Positions 8,756 to 18,499 of a DNA stretch of 64,000 nucleotides are shown here, one piece after another. Made by a program: the position numbers and the translations under genes. How positions within the stretch are numbered: position 1 is the first letter of the stretch; each line of letters begins with the position of its first letter. Under the pieces are notes generated by a model that worked only from the letters and a program-made list of their open reading frames with translations, did not search any database and was not told the DNA's origin. This stretch comes from Thermoanaerobacterales bacterium (GTDB taxonomy: Bacteria > Bacillota > Thermosediminibacteria > Thermosediminibacterales > Tepidanaerobacteraceae), in NCBI GenBank assembly GCA_012840135.1, contig DUMA01000023.1:158321-222320 (forward strand), in the 5' to 3' direction.

Positions 8756-9248
8756 TCAACTTCGTTCCGGTAGTCAAATTTTCATTGATGCCAATATTTT
8801 TATATATCATTTCAGCGGAACTTCAGAAGAATGCAGCCAACTTTTAAAAAGATGTGAAGATGGAGAAGTAGCGGGTTTCACCACTGTTCACATATTATTA
8901 GAAGTTATGCATAGGCTGATGATGTTGGAAGCCGTTACGAAAAAATTAGTTTCTCCAGGTAACATTGCAAAAAAACTAAAAGAAAAACCCGAGTTAATCA
9001 AAAATCTCAACGACTATTCTAGCCTGGCATTAAAGATCCCCGCTATGCAGATAAATATATTGCCTATCACTCAGGAATTATGCTATGATGCTATATTCTT
9101 TCAGAAAAAGTATGGCATCATGACAAATGATTCGTTACTTCTCGCATCGGCCAAATCAAACCGATGCTTTAATATAGCCAGTAATGACCTGGATTTTTTT
9201 CGAATTCAGCAATTTAATATATATAAACCTGATGATATTGTTCTATAG
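8745..9248 (+). CDS. PIN-domain toxin (VapC-like ribonuclease)
   Basis: 167 residues. The four acidic positions of a PIN nuclease are visible: Asp in IFIDANIFIYHF, Glu in HILLEVMHRL, Asp in IMTNDSLLLASA and Asp in IASNDLDFF. Such proteins cleave RNA (tRNA or rRNA in studied VapC) and are blocked by the upstream antitoxin. TTG start, strongly supported by GAGGAGG nine bases upstream and by overlap with the antitoxin gene. Its stop is one base from the stop of the convergent lplA, leaving no room for a separate terminator. Confidence 0.8.
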   Translation: MKFNQLRSGSQIFIDANIFIYHFSGTSEECSQLLKRCEDGEVAGFTTVHILLEVMHRLMMLEAVTKKLVSPGNIAKKLKEKPELIKNLNDYSSLALKIPAMQINILPITQELCYDAIFFQKKYGIMTNDSLLLASAKSNRCFNIASNDLDFFRIQQFNIYKPDDIVL

Positions 9249-9249
9249 C

Positions 9250-10239
9250 CTATAATATTACATTTAGCAGGTCATCGAGGTCGATTTGGCCGAAATACTC
9301 CTTCAAGTTCACTTTCGAAAGGGCTTTCCTTATATCTTCCTCCCGATAGTATACTCCCTTCAGAATATCCTCTATATCAGCCACGTCCCTCATGCTCAAA
9401 AAATCGCCGTAAAATTTTATTGTGGTAATCATTCCATCTTTTACGTTGAGTTTGACTTCCACCTCGCCGGCATCGAAACGCCTTGATTTGGAAAGATCAA
9501 ATTCCGGCGAATATCCGATATTCCATTCCCACGTGGAATACTTGTCTTCTTTTAACCTGTTTATATTTTCCAGATCCCGGGCTGTCAATCGATATTCTTT
9601 AAAGGGCTGGTCTTCTACCTCAAAGATGTATTTTGCCAAAAGTTCCTTAAAATCCTTTACGCTTATATCCTGTTTCAGATACTCTTTTATGTTTGTCACC
9701 CGGCTTTTGACGGACTTCACACCTTTTGATGTAATCTTGTCCATTTTCACATTCAACGCTTCGGAAAGCCTTGTCATATCCGAATCAAAAAGAAGGGTGC
9801 CGTGGTGGAGCAGCCTCTTTTTGTAAAGGTACTGGGCATTGCCGGAAATTTTCTTTCCGTCTATGGTTATATCGTTTCTGCCCGTAAACTCGGATTTTAC
9901 TCCAAATCTTGCCAGAGCCTTCACCACCGCTCTGGCAAACCTTTCGATGCTGTTGAAGTCTTCCGGGCGGTAATCCACCACGAAGGTAAAATTAATGTTC
10001 CCCAGGTCATGGTAAACCGCTCCGCCGCCCGAAAGCCTGCGCACCACCGCTATGCCGTGCTCTTTTGTGTATTTCAGATTGACTTCCTCGACGGCGTTCT
10101 GATTTTTGCCGATGATGACAGCCGGCCGGTTCTGCCACAGAATGAAATACTCTTCACCGGGGTCAAGGCATTTTATCGTATATTCTTCCAGTGCCATGTT
10201 GAAATAAGGATCATTGGATTCATTATTAATGTATAACAT
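9250..10239 (-). CDS. lplA: lipoate-protein ligase A
   Basis: 329 residues. Motifs are RRLSGGGAVYHDLGNINF in the lipoyl-binding loop, an early HGIAVVRR strand, and KKISGNAQ with HHGTLLFD. The enzyme activates lipoate with ATP and attaches it to a lysine of lipoyl-domain proteins, here almost certainly GcvH, whose gene lies upstream in the same direction. About 30 bases after gcvPB, so it probably belongs to the riboswitch-controlled operon. The C-terminal accessory domain (LEDILKGVYYREEDIRKAL) is present, so it is full length. Confidence 0.93.
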   Translation of the reverse strand: MLYINNESNDPYFNMALEEYTIKCLDPGEEYFILWQNRPAVIIGKNQNAVEEVNLKYTKEHGIAVVRRLSGGGAVYHDLGNINFTFVVDYRPEDFNSIERFARAVVKALARFGVKSEFTGRNDITIDGKKISGNAQYLYKKRLLHHGTLLFDSDMTRLSEALNVKMDKITSKGVKSVKSRVTNIKEYLKQDISVKDFKELLAKYIFEVEDQPFKEYRLTARDLENINRLKEDKYSTWEWNIGYSPEFDLSKSRRFDAGEVEVKLNVKDGMITTIKFYGDFLSMRDVADIEDILKGVYYREEDIRKALSKVNLKEYFGQIDLDDLLNVIL

Positions 10240-10269
10240 GCTCCCTTTCCTTTCTTAAGCAAACATGCT

Positions 10270-11721
10270 TTATAGCTGCCCAGCTTTTAGCTTCATTTCT
10301 CTTGCAGCCTTTACCTCATCCACCCGCTTTACCGGCATATGGTGCGGTGTATTTTGCATCAGATCCGGATTTTCCTGAGCTTCATCGCAAATCCTCATCA
10401 AGGAATCGGCAAAAGCGTCCAGAGCTTCCTTGCCTTCAGTTTCCGTGGGTTCCATCATCAGAGCCTCCTCCACAATGAGGGGGAAATATATGGTGGGCGG
10501 GTGAAATCCGTAATCTAGCAGCCGCTTTGCAATGTCGAGGGCTCTCACGCCGTTTTTTTTCTTCCAGTTGCCGGCACTCACCACGAATTCATGCTTGCAT
10601 ATGGTGTCTACGGGCACTTCAAATAAATCCTGTATCTTCTTTTTCAGATAATTGGCGTTGAGCACAGCCATTTCGCTGACTTCTCTCAGGCCGCGGGCTC
10701 CCAGGCTCCTGATATATGCATAGGCTTTTAAGACCACTCCGATGTTGCCGTAAAACGCCTTTACCCTGCCTATTGATCGGGGCATGTTATAGTCCAGGAA
10801 ATATGTGTCACCTTCCTTTTCCACGATGGGCTTCGGCAAAAAGTCCCTGAGAAATGCCTTCACGCCCACCGGCCCCGCTCCCGGTCCACCGCCTCCGTGG
10901 GGAGTCGAAAAGGTCTTGTGAAGATTGACATGCACTACGTCAAAGCCCATGTCGCCGGGGCGGGCGATGCCCATGATGGCATTGAGGTTGGCCCCATCGT
11001 AGTACAGCAGGGCTCCCTTTTCATGCAAAATATGCGAAATTTCCGGGATGTCTTTTTCGAACAGGCCAAGGGTATTGGGATTTGTGAGCATAAGGGCTGC
11101 CACATTCTCATCCACGTTCTTTTTAAGTTCTTCAAGGTCCACAAGGCCGTTCATCCCTGACTTCACCTTTACAATCTCAAAACCGCTCTCTTTGGCGGTG
11201 GCGGGGTTTGTGCCGTGGGAAGAATCAGGGACGATGATCCTGCTGCGCTTTTGTCCCGCGGCCTCCAGAAATTTTTTGATTATTAGTATTCCGGTAAGTT
11301 CTCCATGGGCTCCTGCGGCCGGCTGCAGGGTGAAATAATCCATGCCGGTGATTTCACAGAGAAATCTTTGCATCTCGTACATGAACCTCAGTGTTCCCTG
11401 AGCTAATTCTTCCGGTGCATAGGGATGAAGCTCTGTAAAAGCAGGATAGGCTGTTATTTCCTCGTTTATTTTTGGATTATACTTCATGGTGCAGGAACCC
11501 AAAGGATAAAAGCCGTCATCCACGCCAAAATTCATTTTGGAAAGCTTTGTATAATGCCTTACCACATCCACTTCCGAAACCTCGGGCAGGTCCAAGTTTT
11601 GTCTCAGCAGTCCCCCACCGATGGTTTCGGACAGGTTCACACCGGGCACATCGGGCGCGTACAGCCTGAAGCCCTCCTTTCCCGGTACGGAACGTTCGAA
11701 AATAAGAGGCGTCCCTTTCAT
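10270..11721 (-). CDS. gcvPB: glycine dehydrogenase (decarboxylating) subunit 2
   Basis: 483 residues, the C-terminal half of the P-protein in organisms with the split enzyme. The PLP lysine is in [20 protein letters not shown]. With GcvPA it decarboxylates glycine and loads the aminomethyl group on lipoyl-GcvH in the cytoplasm. Starts two bases after the gcvPA stop, indicating translational coupling. Confidence 0.96.
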   Translation of the reverse strand: MKGTPLIFERSVPGKEGFRLYAPDVPGVNLSETIGGGLLRQNLDLPEVSEVDVVRHYTKLSKMNFGVDDGFYPLGSCTMKYNPKINEEITAYPAFTELHPYAPEELAQGTLRFMYEMQRFLCEITGMDYFTLQPAAGAHGELTGILIIKKFLEAAGQKRSRIIVPDSSHGTNPATAKESGFEIVKVKSGMNGLVDLEELKKNVDENVAALMLTNPNTLGLFEKDIPEISHILHEKGALLYYDGANLNAIMGIARPGDMGFDVVHVNLHKTFSTPHGGGGPGAGPVGVKAFLRDFLPKPIVEKEGDTYFLDYNMPRSIGRVKAFYGNIGVVLKAYAYIRSLGARGLREVSEMAVLNANYLKKKIQDLFEVPVDTICKHEFVVSAGNWKKKNGVRALDIAKRLLDYGFHPPTIYFPLIVEEALMMEPTETEGKEALDAFADSLMRICDEAQENPDLMQNTPHHMPVKRVDEVKAAREMKLKAGQL

Positions 11722-11723
11722 TT

Positions 11724-13055
11724 TTACTTCACCCCCAGCACCTTCAATAAAGAATCAATTTCCTGCCTTGAGCGCTTTTCCGTAAAGGCCACCAGCAGGC
11801 GGTTTTTTTGCTCGGGGAAAAAGCGGGAAAGTTTTATCCCCGGCAGGATCTTCCGATACAGTGCCTCTTGGTATTTTTCCTCGAGGTTTTCTACTTCGAC
11901 CACCACTTCATTGAAAACCCTGTCGTTGACTATGCGAGCTTGGCCGCTTTTATTTACTTCATCAATAAAATATCTTGCCTTTGAATGGGAATGATACGCC
12001 ACATCTTTTAATCCCCTTCTGCCGAGGTAGGCCATATATATGGTGGCGGCCAGAGCATTCAATGCCTCATTGGAGCAAATATTCGACGTGGCTTTTTCCC
12101 GGCGAATATGCTGCTCCCGGGCTTGAAGGGTGAGGACAAAAGCCCTCTTGCCGTCCGCGTCCACGGTCTCGCCCACTATACGCCCCGGCATGCGGCGCAC
12201 ATATTCGGATCTGGCAGCCATGAACCCCAGATACGGCCCGCCGAAATTTAAGGCATTGCCCAGGGGCTGGCCTTCCCCAACGGCGATGTCGGCTCCATAT
12301 TCCCCCGGTGGAACTACAAGACCCAGGGATATAGGATTTACGGCAACTATGAGCATCGCATCCTTTTCTTTTGCGATTTTTTCAGCCCTTTTTACATCTT
12401 CCAGCACCCCAAAGAAATTGGGCATACTGACAACAAGGGCAGCGGTATCGCCGCCTGCCATGGAGGCCATCTTATCCCAGTTGGTTTCAAGAGATTCAGT
12501 ATACGGTACCACTGCTATGTCTTTGTTATATCCAAAGCCATATGTCCGGGCGGTCTCCACATACTCCGGATGGACCGCCCCGGAAATCACTACCTTATCC
12601 TTCCTCTTTATATCGCAGGCCATAAGCACGGCTTCCGACAGGGAGCTGGCGCCATCGTACACCGACGCATTGACCACATCCAGGCCGGTTAGATTTGCCA
12701 TCATGGTCTGGTATTCGAATATGGCGGCCAGGGTCCCCTGACTTCTTTCGGGCTGATATGGCGTGTACGATGTGTAAAACTCCGAACGTCCCACCAGGGC
12801 CTTTACCACCGCCGGCACATAATGGTCATAGGCCCCGGCCCCCATAAAATTTATGTATGTGCTGGCTTTATTATCCCCAGCCATGCTTAAGATTTCTCTC
12901 TTTAGCTCTATTTCATTCAGGGGCGGCGGCAGATTAAGATCGCCCTTAAGCCTGACCTCTTCCGGAATGTCGGCAAAAAGATCGTCGATTCCGCTTATCC
13001 CGAGAGTTTTCATCATCTCTTCAACCTGAAAAGGAGCATGGGGAATATACCTCAT
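11724..13055 (-). CDS. gcvPA: glycine dehydrogenase (decarboxylating) subunit 1
   Basis: 443 residues, the N-terminal half of the split P-protein. Recognisable runs include [15 protein letters not shown] at the start, [14 protein letters not shown] and [15 protein letters not shown]. Works as a heterodimer with GcvPB. Its ribosome site overlaps the end of gcvH, and four bases separate the two genes. Confidence 0.96.
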   Translation of the reverse strand: MRYIPHAPFQVEEMMKTLGISGIDDLFADIPEEVRLKGDLNLPPPLNEIELKREILSMAGDNKASTYINFMGAGAYDHYVPAVVKALVGRSEFYTSYTPYQPERSQGTLAAIFEYQTMMANLTGLDVVNASVYDGASSLSEAVLMACDIKRKDKVVISGAVHPEYVETARTYGFGYNKDIAVVPYTESLETNWDKMASMAGGDTAALVVSMPNFFGVLEDVKRAEKIAKEKDAMLIVAVNPISLGLVVPPGEYGADIAVGEGQPLGNALNFGGPYLGFMAARSEYVRRMPGRIVGETVDADGKRAFVLTLQAREQHIRREKATSNICSNEALNALAATIYMAYLGRRGLKDVAYHSHSKARYFIDEVNKSGQARIVNDRVFNEVVVEVENLEEKYQEALYRKILPGIKLSRFFPEQKNRLLVAFTEKRSRQEIDSLLKVLGVK

Positions 13056-13058
13056 GGC

Positions 13059-13445
13059 TTACTCTCCTTCCAAAATGTTTTCATAATCCTCCGGGCTTAA
13101 AAGTTCATCCAGTTCGCTTTCGTCATCCAGCTCCACCACTATCATCCATGCTTCATCATAGGGACTCCTGTTAATGAGCTCCGGGCTGTCTTTTAATGCT
13201 TCGTTGACTTCCACGACTGTGCCTGAAACCGGAGCATAGATGTCCGATGCAGCTTTCACCGATTCCACCGTCCCGAAGGTTTCACCTTTTACAATCTTGT
13301 CTCCCACCTTCGGCAGGTCCACATAAACCACATCCCCCAGGGCGTCCTGAGCATGGTCTGTAATACCTATTGTTCCCCTGTTCCCTTCCACCAGTATCCA
13401 TTCATGCTCTTCGGTATACAATAAATTTTTTGGGATTTTGCTCAT
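13059..13445 (-). CDS. gcvH: glycine cleavage system H protein
   Basis: 128 residues. The lipoyl lysine is Lys64 in [11 protein letters not shown], and the N-terminal [10 protein letters not shown] and the MIVVELDD region are typical. It shuttles the aminomethyl group from the P-protein to GcvT and then reducing equivalents to dihydrolipoamide dehydrogenase (not in this window). Ribosome site AAGGAGTG before the ATG. Confidence 0.97.
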   Translation of the reverse strand: MSKIPKNLLYTEEHEWILVEGNRGTIGITDHAQDALGDVVYVDLPKVGDKIVKGETFGTVESVKAASDIYAPVSGTVVEVNEALKDSPELINRSPYDEAWMIVVELDDESELDELLSPEDYENILEGE

Positions 13446-13479
13446 TTTTTATCACTCCTTGTTTTTATTTTTTAAAAAT

Positions 13480-14568
13480 CTATTTTTTTGAACGCAATGC
13501 TTTTAAAAAATTTTTGGGCACAGCTTCAGCCTTCAGCCTTTTTCCACGAATTTCAATTTCAAAATCCCTGCCAACATAATCTTCCATTATATCCTTGGGC
13601 AATCGCACCAGTGCCATGGCAAGATACTCTTTCAGATAAGGCGCAAAATTCCCCGATGTCACAGATCCCGCTTCTTCACCTCCGAAAAACACCCTGTATC
13701 CCTGACGTGGCACGCCTTTTTCTTTTAGCCTCAAGCCGATAAGTCTCTTCCCTTCGTTTTCTTTTATCTGTCGGTATAGCACATCTTTTCCGCAAAAATC
13801 CTTATTAAACTTTATGAATGCCGTAAGGCCGGCTTCAACGGGAGTTATGTTTTCGGAAAGCTCATGGCCGTATAGGGGCAGCCCCGCCTCAAACCTCAGG
13901 GTATCGCGGGCGCCCAGGCCGCATGGAGTAATGCCTGCTTCGACAAAGCCATAAAAAAGCTTAACGACGGCTTCCGACGGGCCGTAAATTTCAAGGCCGT
14001 CCTCACCGGTATAACCGGTACGGGATATTATCAAAGTTGCCCCATCATAATTTAATATTTTAAAGCAAAACCGGCCGATATTCATGGGGCCCAGCAATTT
14101 CTCTGCAAACTTTAAGCTATCGGGCCCCTGTACGGCAATTTCTGCATAGTCCTGGCTGACATCTTCAACTTTTACGCCGGCAGGAGCATGATTTTTTATG
14201 TATTCAAAATCCTTATCCTTATTGGAAGCGTTCACTACCAGGAAAAAAACATTTTCATCCATGCGGTAAACCATCAGATCATCCACGGCACCCCCATTAT
14301 CATAGGTCATGATGGTATACTGCACTTTGCCATTGTTTAATGATGCAACATCGTTGGTGAGCAGCGCATTTAGAAACTCCTCTGATTTTTCGCCTTCCAC
14401 CAGTATCTCTCCCATGTGGGATACATCGAAGACACCAGCCTTTGTCCTTACGGCCATGTGCTCATCGATGACGGATGTGTACTGTACGGGCATTTCGAAA
14501 CCGCCGAATTCCACTATCCGGGCCTTTAATTTCAAATGAGCATCATATAGCGGTGTTCTTTTTAACAT
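13480..14568 (-). CDS. gcvT: glycine cleavage system aminomethyltransferase (T protein)
   Basis: 362 residues. Starts MLKRTPLYDAHLKLKARIVE. The folate-binding region has SHMGEI and YTIMTYDNGGAVDDLMVYR, and the C-terminal barrel domain is complete. Releases ammonia and transfers the methylene group to tetrahydrofolate. ATG 14568 is six bases from AGGAGG; the adjacent ATG at 14571 is only three bases away and is less likely. First gene of the operon, preceded by the glycine riboswitch. Confidence 0.95.
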   Translation of the reverse strand: MLKRTPLYDAHLKLKARIVEFGGFEMPVQYTSVIDEHMAVRTKAGVFDVSHMGEILVEGEKSEEFLNALLTNDVASLNNGKVQYTIMTYDNGGAVDDLMVYRMDENVFFLVVNASNKDKDFEYIKNHAPAGVKVEDVSQDYAEIAVQGPDSLKFAEKLLGPMNIGRFCFKILNYDGATLIISRTGYTGEDGLEIYGPSEAVVKLFYGFVEAGITPCGLGARDTLRFEAGLPLYGHELSENITPVEAGLTAFIKFNKDFCGKDVLYRQIKENEGKRLIGLRLKEKGVPRQGYRVFFGGEEAGSVTSGNFAPYLKEYLAMALVRLPKDIMEDYVGRDFEIEIRGKRLKAEAVPKNFLKALRSKK

Positions 14569-14683
14569 CATGGCCCTCCTTTTCAATTTAAACTTCTCTA
14601 AAATTAAGTATATGCCTCCGAAGTCTTATGTAATGGTTCTGTTACTAGGTTCCAGACAAAAGTGTCAAGATATAAAGTCAAAA

Positions 14684-14734
14684 CAAAAAATGGTTCTAAA
14701 CTCAAAGTATATATCACTTCTTGAGCCTAGAACC
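14684..14734 (-). terminator. riboswitch-controlled terminator before gcvT
   Basis: On the minus strand a 14-bp stem, GGTTCTAGGCTCAA pairing with TTGAGTTTAGAACC with one mismatch, and a 15-base loop, followed by ATTTTTTG. It lies between the glycine aptamer and gcvT, where read-through would be decided. That glycine promotes read-through is inferred from characterised glycine riboswitches. Confidence 0.75.
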
Positions 14735-14761
14735 CCTGCTATAATCGCAGCATTTTACTCC

Positions 14762-14893
14762 TCCAGAGGTTGGTCCAAAGGCGGTCCTTTTGCCTGAGAG
14801 TATCACCCAAAAATCCCGGACTTACCCCTTCGGCGCCTGCACTCCAGCACGACCATTTTCACATAACAATTGGTCACAGGTCTCTCCCACCTT
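14762..14893 (-). ncRNA. glycine riboswitch aptamer
   Basis: Minus-strand sequence carries the conserved glycine aptamer blocks in order: GGGAGAGACC (14888-14879), GGCGCCGAAGGGGTAAG (about 14837-14821) and ACTCTCAGGCAAAAGGACC (14801-14783). The GGGAGAG and CTCTC blocks pair to close the aptamer. I see only one complete aptamer. The segment after it (to about 14762, with CCTCTGGAGG) may be the ghost partner known from single-aptamer forms. It precedes gcvT, the classic target. Confidence 0.9.
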
Positions 14894-14959
14894 TTTCATT
14901 CCATATTACTTTGTTTATTTAAAATATTATCATACTTTGTGGTTTTTGACCAGATAATG

Positions 14960-16117
14960 TTAAAAAATTTCCTTCATCCTCTTTATGGCTTCTTTTATCC
15001 TATCATCGGGTGTCGTCAGTGAAATCCTGAAAAATCCCTCGCCATACTCGCCGTATGCGTTGCCAGGAATCACCACCACTGCTGCCTTTTCTACCAGCAT
15101 CTCGGCAAAAGACATGGAAGTGTAGCCTTCCGGTACTGGCACCCAAATATAAAAGGTGCCTTTTGGTGATGCCACATCAAATCCCATTTCTCTTAAGGCG
15201 CTCACCATCATATCCCGGCGGGTGGTAAATATGGATCTCAGCTCCTTCAGGCTGTCTTGAGGCCCGGTCAGAGCTTCCACGGCTGCTTTCTGGATGGCGG
15301 TAAACTGGCCGGAGTCCACATTGGTCTTTATCCTGCCCAGAGCAGATATGATATCCCTGTTGCCCACAGCATATCCGATGCGCCATCCGGTCATCCTGTA
15401 CGGCTTGGACAGGGAACCCAGTTCTATGGCTATATCTTCCGCTCCCTTCACCGAAAGCAGGCTGGGGGATTCATATCCGTCATAGGTGATTTCGGCATAG
15501 GCGCTGTCATTGCATATGACTATGTCATAGGTCTTTGCGAATTCCACAGCTTCTTCAAAGAACTTCTTATCGGCCACGGCCGAAGTGGGGTTGTTGGGAT
15601 AGCATAAAAACATGAGCTTTGCTTTTCTGGCAATATCGGTATCGATCTTTGTAAAATCCGGCAGGAAATTGTTTTCTTTGAGCAGCGGCATGGTGTACGG
15701 TATGCCTCCTGCAAAAAGCGTGGCGGTCTTGTAGACGGGATATGCCGGATCGGGGATCAGCGCATAGTCGCCGTGATCTACAAAAGCATAGGTCAGATTC
15801 ACAATTCCTTCCTTGGAACCTATCAGGGCCATGACTTCGTCTTCAGGGTTCAGTTTAACACCAAAACGTTTCAAATAATATTCGGCCACCGCCTTACGAA
15901 ACTCCATGGAACCCTCATAATCCGGATAGCGGTGATAGGCAGGCTCCCAGATGGCCTTTTCCATCTCTCTTATTATATTTTCCGGTGTAGGAAGGTCGGG
16001 ATCTCCTACTCCGAGGGTTACCACATCTATGCTTTTTTTCTTCAGTTCGGCAATCTTTTTATCGATCTCGGCGGAAATATATGGTGGGATTTTGTTGAGT
16101 CTCTCGGCTACTTTCAT
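14960..16117 (-). CDS. dapL: LL-diaminopimelate aminotransferase
   Basis: 385 residues, PLP aminotransferase class I/II. The sequence GVGDPDLPTPENII, the YPDYEGS region and SLSKPYRMTGWRIGY with the PLP lysine match the DapL family, which makes LL-diaminopimelate from tetrahydrodipicolinate in one step. ATG 16117 is chosen because GGAGGAG lies just upstream; a longer frame to 16180 lacks a ribosome site. Other aminotransferases of this class are possible, but the DapL reading is the best fit. Confidence 0.85.
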   Translation of the reverse strand: MKVAERLNKIPPYISAEIDKKIAELKKKSIDVVTLGVGDPDLPTPENIIREMEKAIWEPAYHRYPDYEGSMEFRKAVAEYYLKRFGVKLNPEDEVMALIGSKEGIVNLTYAFVDHGDYALIPDPAYPVYKTATLFAGGIPYTMPLLKENNFLPDFTKIDTDIARKAKLMFLCYPNNPTSAVADKKFFEEAVEFAKTYDIVICNDSAYAEITYDGYESPSLLSVKGAEDIAIELGSLSKPYRMTGWRIGYAVGNRDIISALGRIKTNVDSGQFTAIQKAAVEALTGPQDSLKELRSIFTTRRDMMVSALREMGFDVASPKGTFYIWVPVPEGYTSMSFAEMLVEKAAVVVIPGNAYGEYGEGFFRISLTTPDDRIKEAIKRMKEIF

Positions 16118-16342
16118 AGATACTCCTCCAGACGCATGTGTATTTATGATTATATTACTTATATTTACAATATTTTTCAAGTCCTTTTATATAAAAAAAT
16201 GTTAGTCATGAAAGACTTAAGATTCACTAACGTATAATATTATCTGTAAAAATGAAATGATTATCAATAAACTTTTAAAAGGTCATCATCCTCTGATAGA
16301 ATTAACTTGAACTAAAACAAAAAACTATCATAGGGATGAACG

Positions 16343-17128
16343 ATGACCCAATATAATATTACCGTTTTTAATCGTAGATGCATTACTCAAGATAAGAGAA
16401 GATGGCAGATTAAAATCATACAGTACATTGATTGCGACAGATACAAACCGTGACGGATACAGAAAAATACTAGGTATGGAAAGAAACAGCGAGTCAGAAC
16501 AAAGCTGGTTAAAGTTTTTTAGAAACTTAAAGCAACGAGATCTTAAAGGTGTAGATTTTATAGTATCAAACCATAACGGAGGACTAATAAATGCCGTTGC
16601 AAATCATTTTCAAGAGGTAACATGGCAAAGGTACCAAACTTTTTTACCCATAACATATTAACCGCATGCCCAAAGCATCTACAAAACAGCTTATACAGCC
16701 ATGTAAGGTCAATTTTTGAGGCTATAGATACAGCTAAAGTCCTTCTAAAAACAACAATCGAAACCCTTTTCAAAAACTGCTCCTAAAGCCATGGATATAT
16801 TGGAACAGGGGTTTGATACGCTACAGCTATAATGATACTGCCAAAACGCTACTGAAAGAGGCTGCGCACTACAAACAGCATTGAACGCTCAAATGAGAAA
16901 TACGCCGCAGAGAAAGGGTGATACGTATATTTCCAAACCAGGCATCGACTGAAAGATTAATAGGTACACTTTTAATAGAGCAAAATAGCGTGGTCTACAG
17001 GCCGTAAGTATTTTTATATGGATGAATATTGGCAATGGAGAAGTAAATATGAATCAAACAAAGTAACACCTATTACCAGAGAAAAGTTAATATTGCATAA
17101 TCTGATTGACCTTACAGCTATTATCTAA
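16343..17128 (+). pseudogene. IS256-family transposase, deleted and frameshifted
   Basis: Begins MTQYNITVFN, the usual start of one IS256 branch, then jumps directly to IVDALLKIREDGRLKSYSTL, so several hundred bases including the first catalytic Asp are missing. In shifted frames come DGYRKILGMERNSESEQSW, NHFQEVTWQRYQTF, then RTTNSIERSNE, IGTLLIEQNS and GRKYFYMDEYWQW, the conserved C-terminal blocks. Multiple frameshifts and stops mean it cannot be functional. Confidence 0.8.
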
Positions 17129-17140
17129 AATGAATGTGCG

Positions 17141-17190
17141 AGATATCAAAGGCGAACGAAGTTCGAGGCGAATGCCGTCCTTTGATATCT
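17141..17190. repeat. hairpin element within the IS remnant
   Basis: A perfect 12-bp inverted repeat AGATATCAAAGG / CCTTTGATATCT with 26 bases between, which contain a smaller palindrome CGAACGAAGTTCG (17154-17166). It starts 13 bases after the transposase stop. It may be a terminator of the element or a small inserted repeat. No T-tract follows. Confidence 0.55.
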
Positions 17191-17304
17191 AGCCAGTGAG
17201 CTTTATAATGCTGCAATAAGGTCAATTACCAATAATTCTGTCAGAGGATGATTTTACAGAAAAAATATTACTTGATCTAAGATTCCCCACTTATAATTTT
17301 GTTC

Positions 17305-17333
17305 TATCAAAATTAACATTGTTTTGATATAAT
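17305..17333 (+). promoter_or_regulatory. inverted repeat overlapping a -10 box upstream of the desulfhydrase gene
   Basis: TATCAAAA (17305-17312) / TTTTGATA (17322-17329), perfect 8-bp arms, running into TATAAT (17328-17333). No good -35 is visible, so the promoter may need an activator, or the repeat is an operator. About 100 bases before the start codon. Confidence 0.35.
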
Positions 17334-17429
17334 TTTATTGACCAGTTTTATTGCCCTCTTTATTGATAGTAAAAGCCTTGTTAATAATAATTATAACGAC
17401 CTTATAAATATTTGAAAGGAGTTGAAAAA

Positions 17430-18434
17430 ATGAATTTGGTGCAGAAGCTAGAACAATTCCCGAGGGTACAAATGCTGTGGGGGAAGACTCCCATAGTCCG
17501 GGCGGAAAACATCAGCAGTGAAACCGGCATTGAATTGTACATAAAAAGAGATGACCTTACAGGGCTTGCCCTGGGCGGTAATAAAACACGAAAGCTGGAA
17601 TTCCTGATGGGGGAAGCGCTGGCCTGTCACTATGATACCGTCATCACAGCCGGAGCCGTCCACTCCAACCACGCCCTCCAGACCGCCGCCGCTGCCAAAA
17701 AGCTGGGACTTGACGTTATCCTTGTTTTAAGGGGAAAAGAAGAAAACCGTGGAAACTTGCTGATGGATAAACTGCTCCATGCTGATGTCAGGGTATATGA
17801 TGTCAAAACCGGCAGGGAATTAAATAATATCATGCAGGATATAGCCTCTGATCTCAAATCGAACGGCAGGAAGCCTTTTATTATACCCATAGGGGGGTCA
17901 AATCCGACCGGCGTACTGGGATATATAAAGGCGGCGGCTGAAATTGTGGAACAGGAACAGGAAATGAAATTGGATTTTGACTATGTGATAAGCCCTACCA
18001 GCAGCGGCGGAACTCAGACCGGCCTTTTGCTGGGATTTAAAGTTTTAAAACCTGTGACGAAAATTTTAAATATAGGCGTCGGCGACCCCAGGGAGGAACT
18101 TTTAGAAGATGTTTTAAACCTTATAAACAAAACCTCAGAAGCCATTGGGATAAAAGCAGATATTAATTACGAAAACTTGAAAGCCGTTACTGTAGACGGC
18201 TACGGCTTCGGCGGATATGGCACTATCGTAAAGGAAGTAATAGATGTAATTCGATATGCCGCATCTAAGGAAGGATTCTATCTGGACCCGGTGTATAGCG
18301 GTAAGGCTTTTTACGGCATGCTGGACCTTGTAAACAAGCGGATCATACCACAGGGATCAAAAGTGTTGTTTATCCACACCGGAGGGCTGGGCGGCATATT
18401 TCAGTATGAGGAAATCATAAAGGATATGCTTTAA
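17430..18434 (+). CDS. D-cysteine desulfhydrase / ACC deaminase family PLP enzyme
   Basis: 334 residues. The PLP lysine lies in LALGGNKTRKLEF and the family's catalytic Ser/Asn motif in GAVHSNHALQTAAAA. The glycine-rich phosphate loop is SSGGTQTG. Members break down D-cysteine to pyruvate, sulfide and ammonia, or deaminate 1-aminocyclopropane-1-carboxylate; bacterial forms of this length are usually the former. ATG 17430 follows GAAAGGAG; an upstream TTG (17412) has no site. It faces an amino-acid uptake and racemase region, consistent with D-amino-acid use (inference). Ends at a shared terminator. Confidence 0.83.
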   Translation: MNLVQKLEQFPRVQMLWGKTPIVRAENISSETGIELYIKRDDLTGLALGGNKTRKLEFLMGEALACHYDTVITAGAVHSNHALQTAAAAKKLGLDVILVLRGKEENRGNLLMDKLLHADVRVYDVKTGRELNNIMQDIASDLKSNGRKPFIIPIGGSNPTGVLGYIKAAAEIVEQEQEMKLDFDYVISPTSSGGTQTGLLLGFKVLKPVTKILNIGVGDPREELLEDVLNLINKTSEAIGIKADINYENLKAVTVDGYGFGGYGTIVKEVIDVIRYAASKEGFYLDPVYSGKAFYGMLDLVNKRIIPQGSKVLFIHTGGLGGIFQYEEIIKDML

Positions 18435-18449
18435 GGTAAAAGTAACCGT

Positions 18450-18487
18450 AAAAGGGGCTGCCCCATAATTAAGGGATAGCCCCTTTT
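18450..18487. terminator. bidirectional terminator between convergent genes
   Basis: AAAAGGGGCT / AGCCCCTTTT (18450-18459 and 18478-18487), a perfect 10-bp stem with A- and T-tracts on both sides. Serves the plus-strand desulfhydrase gene and the minus-strand livK-like gene. Confidence 0.88.
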
Positions 18488-18499
18488 ATTGCTGCCGAA

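Larger units (their letters stand above)
16286..17251 (+). mobile_element. decayed IS256-family insertion sequence
   Basis: Bounded by terminal inverted repeats 16286-16304 and 17233-17251 (TCATCCTCTGATAGAATTA, 18 of 19 positions complementary). At 966 bases it is clearly shorter than the roughly 1.3 kb usual for this family, in line with the internal deletion in its transposase. No target duplication is obvious. A compact hairpin (17141-17190) lies between the transposase end and the right repeat. Confidence 0.75.

Noticed and set aside
12130..12741. 203-residue plus-strand frame inside gcvPA
   Set aside because: Shadow of a strongly conserved gene on the other strand.
14894..14958. Promoter for the gcv riboswitch transcript (TGGTCA-17-TAATAT on the minus strand)
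   Set aside because: Both boxes are weak matches in AT-rich DNA; not distinguishable from chance.
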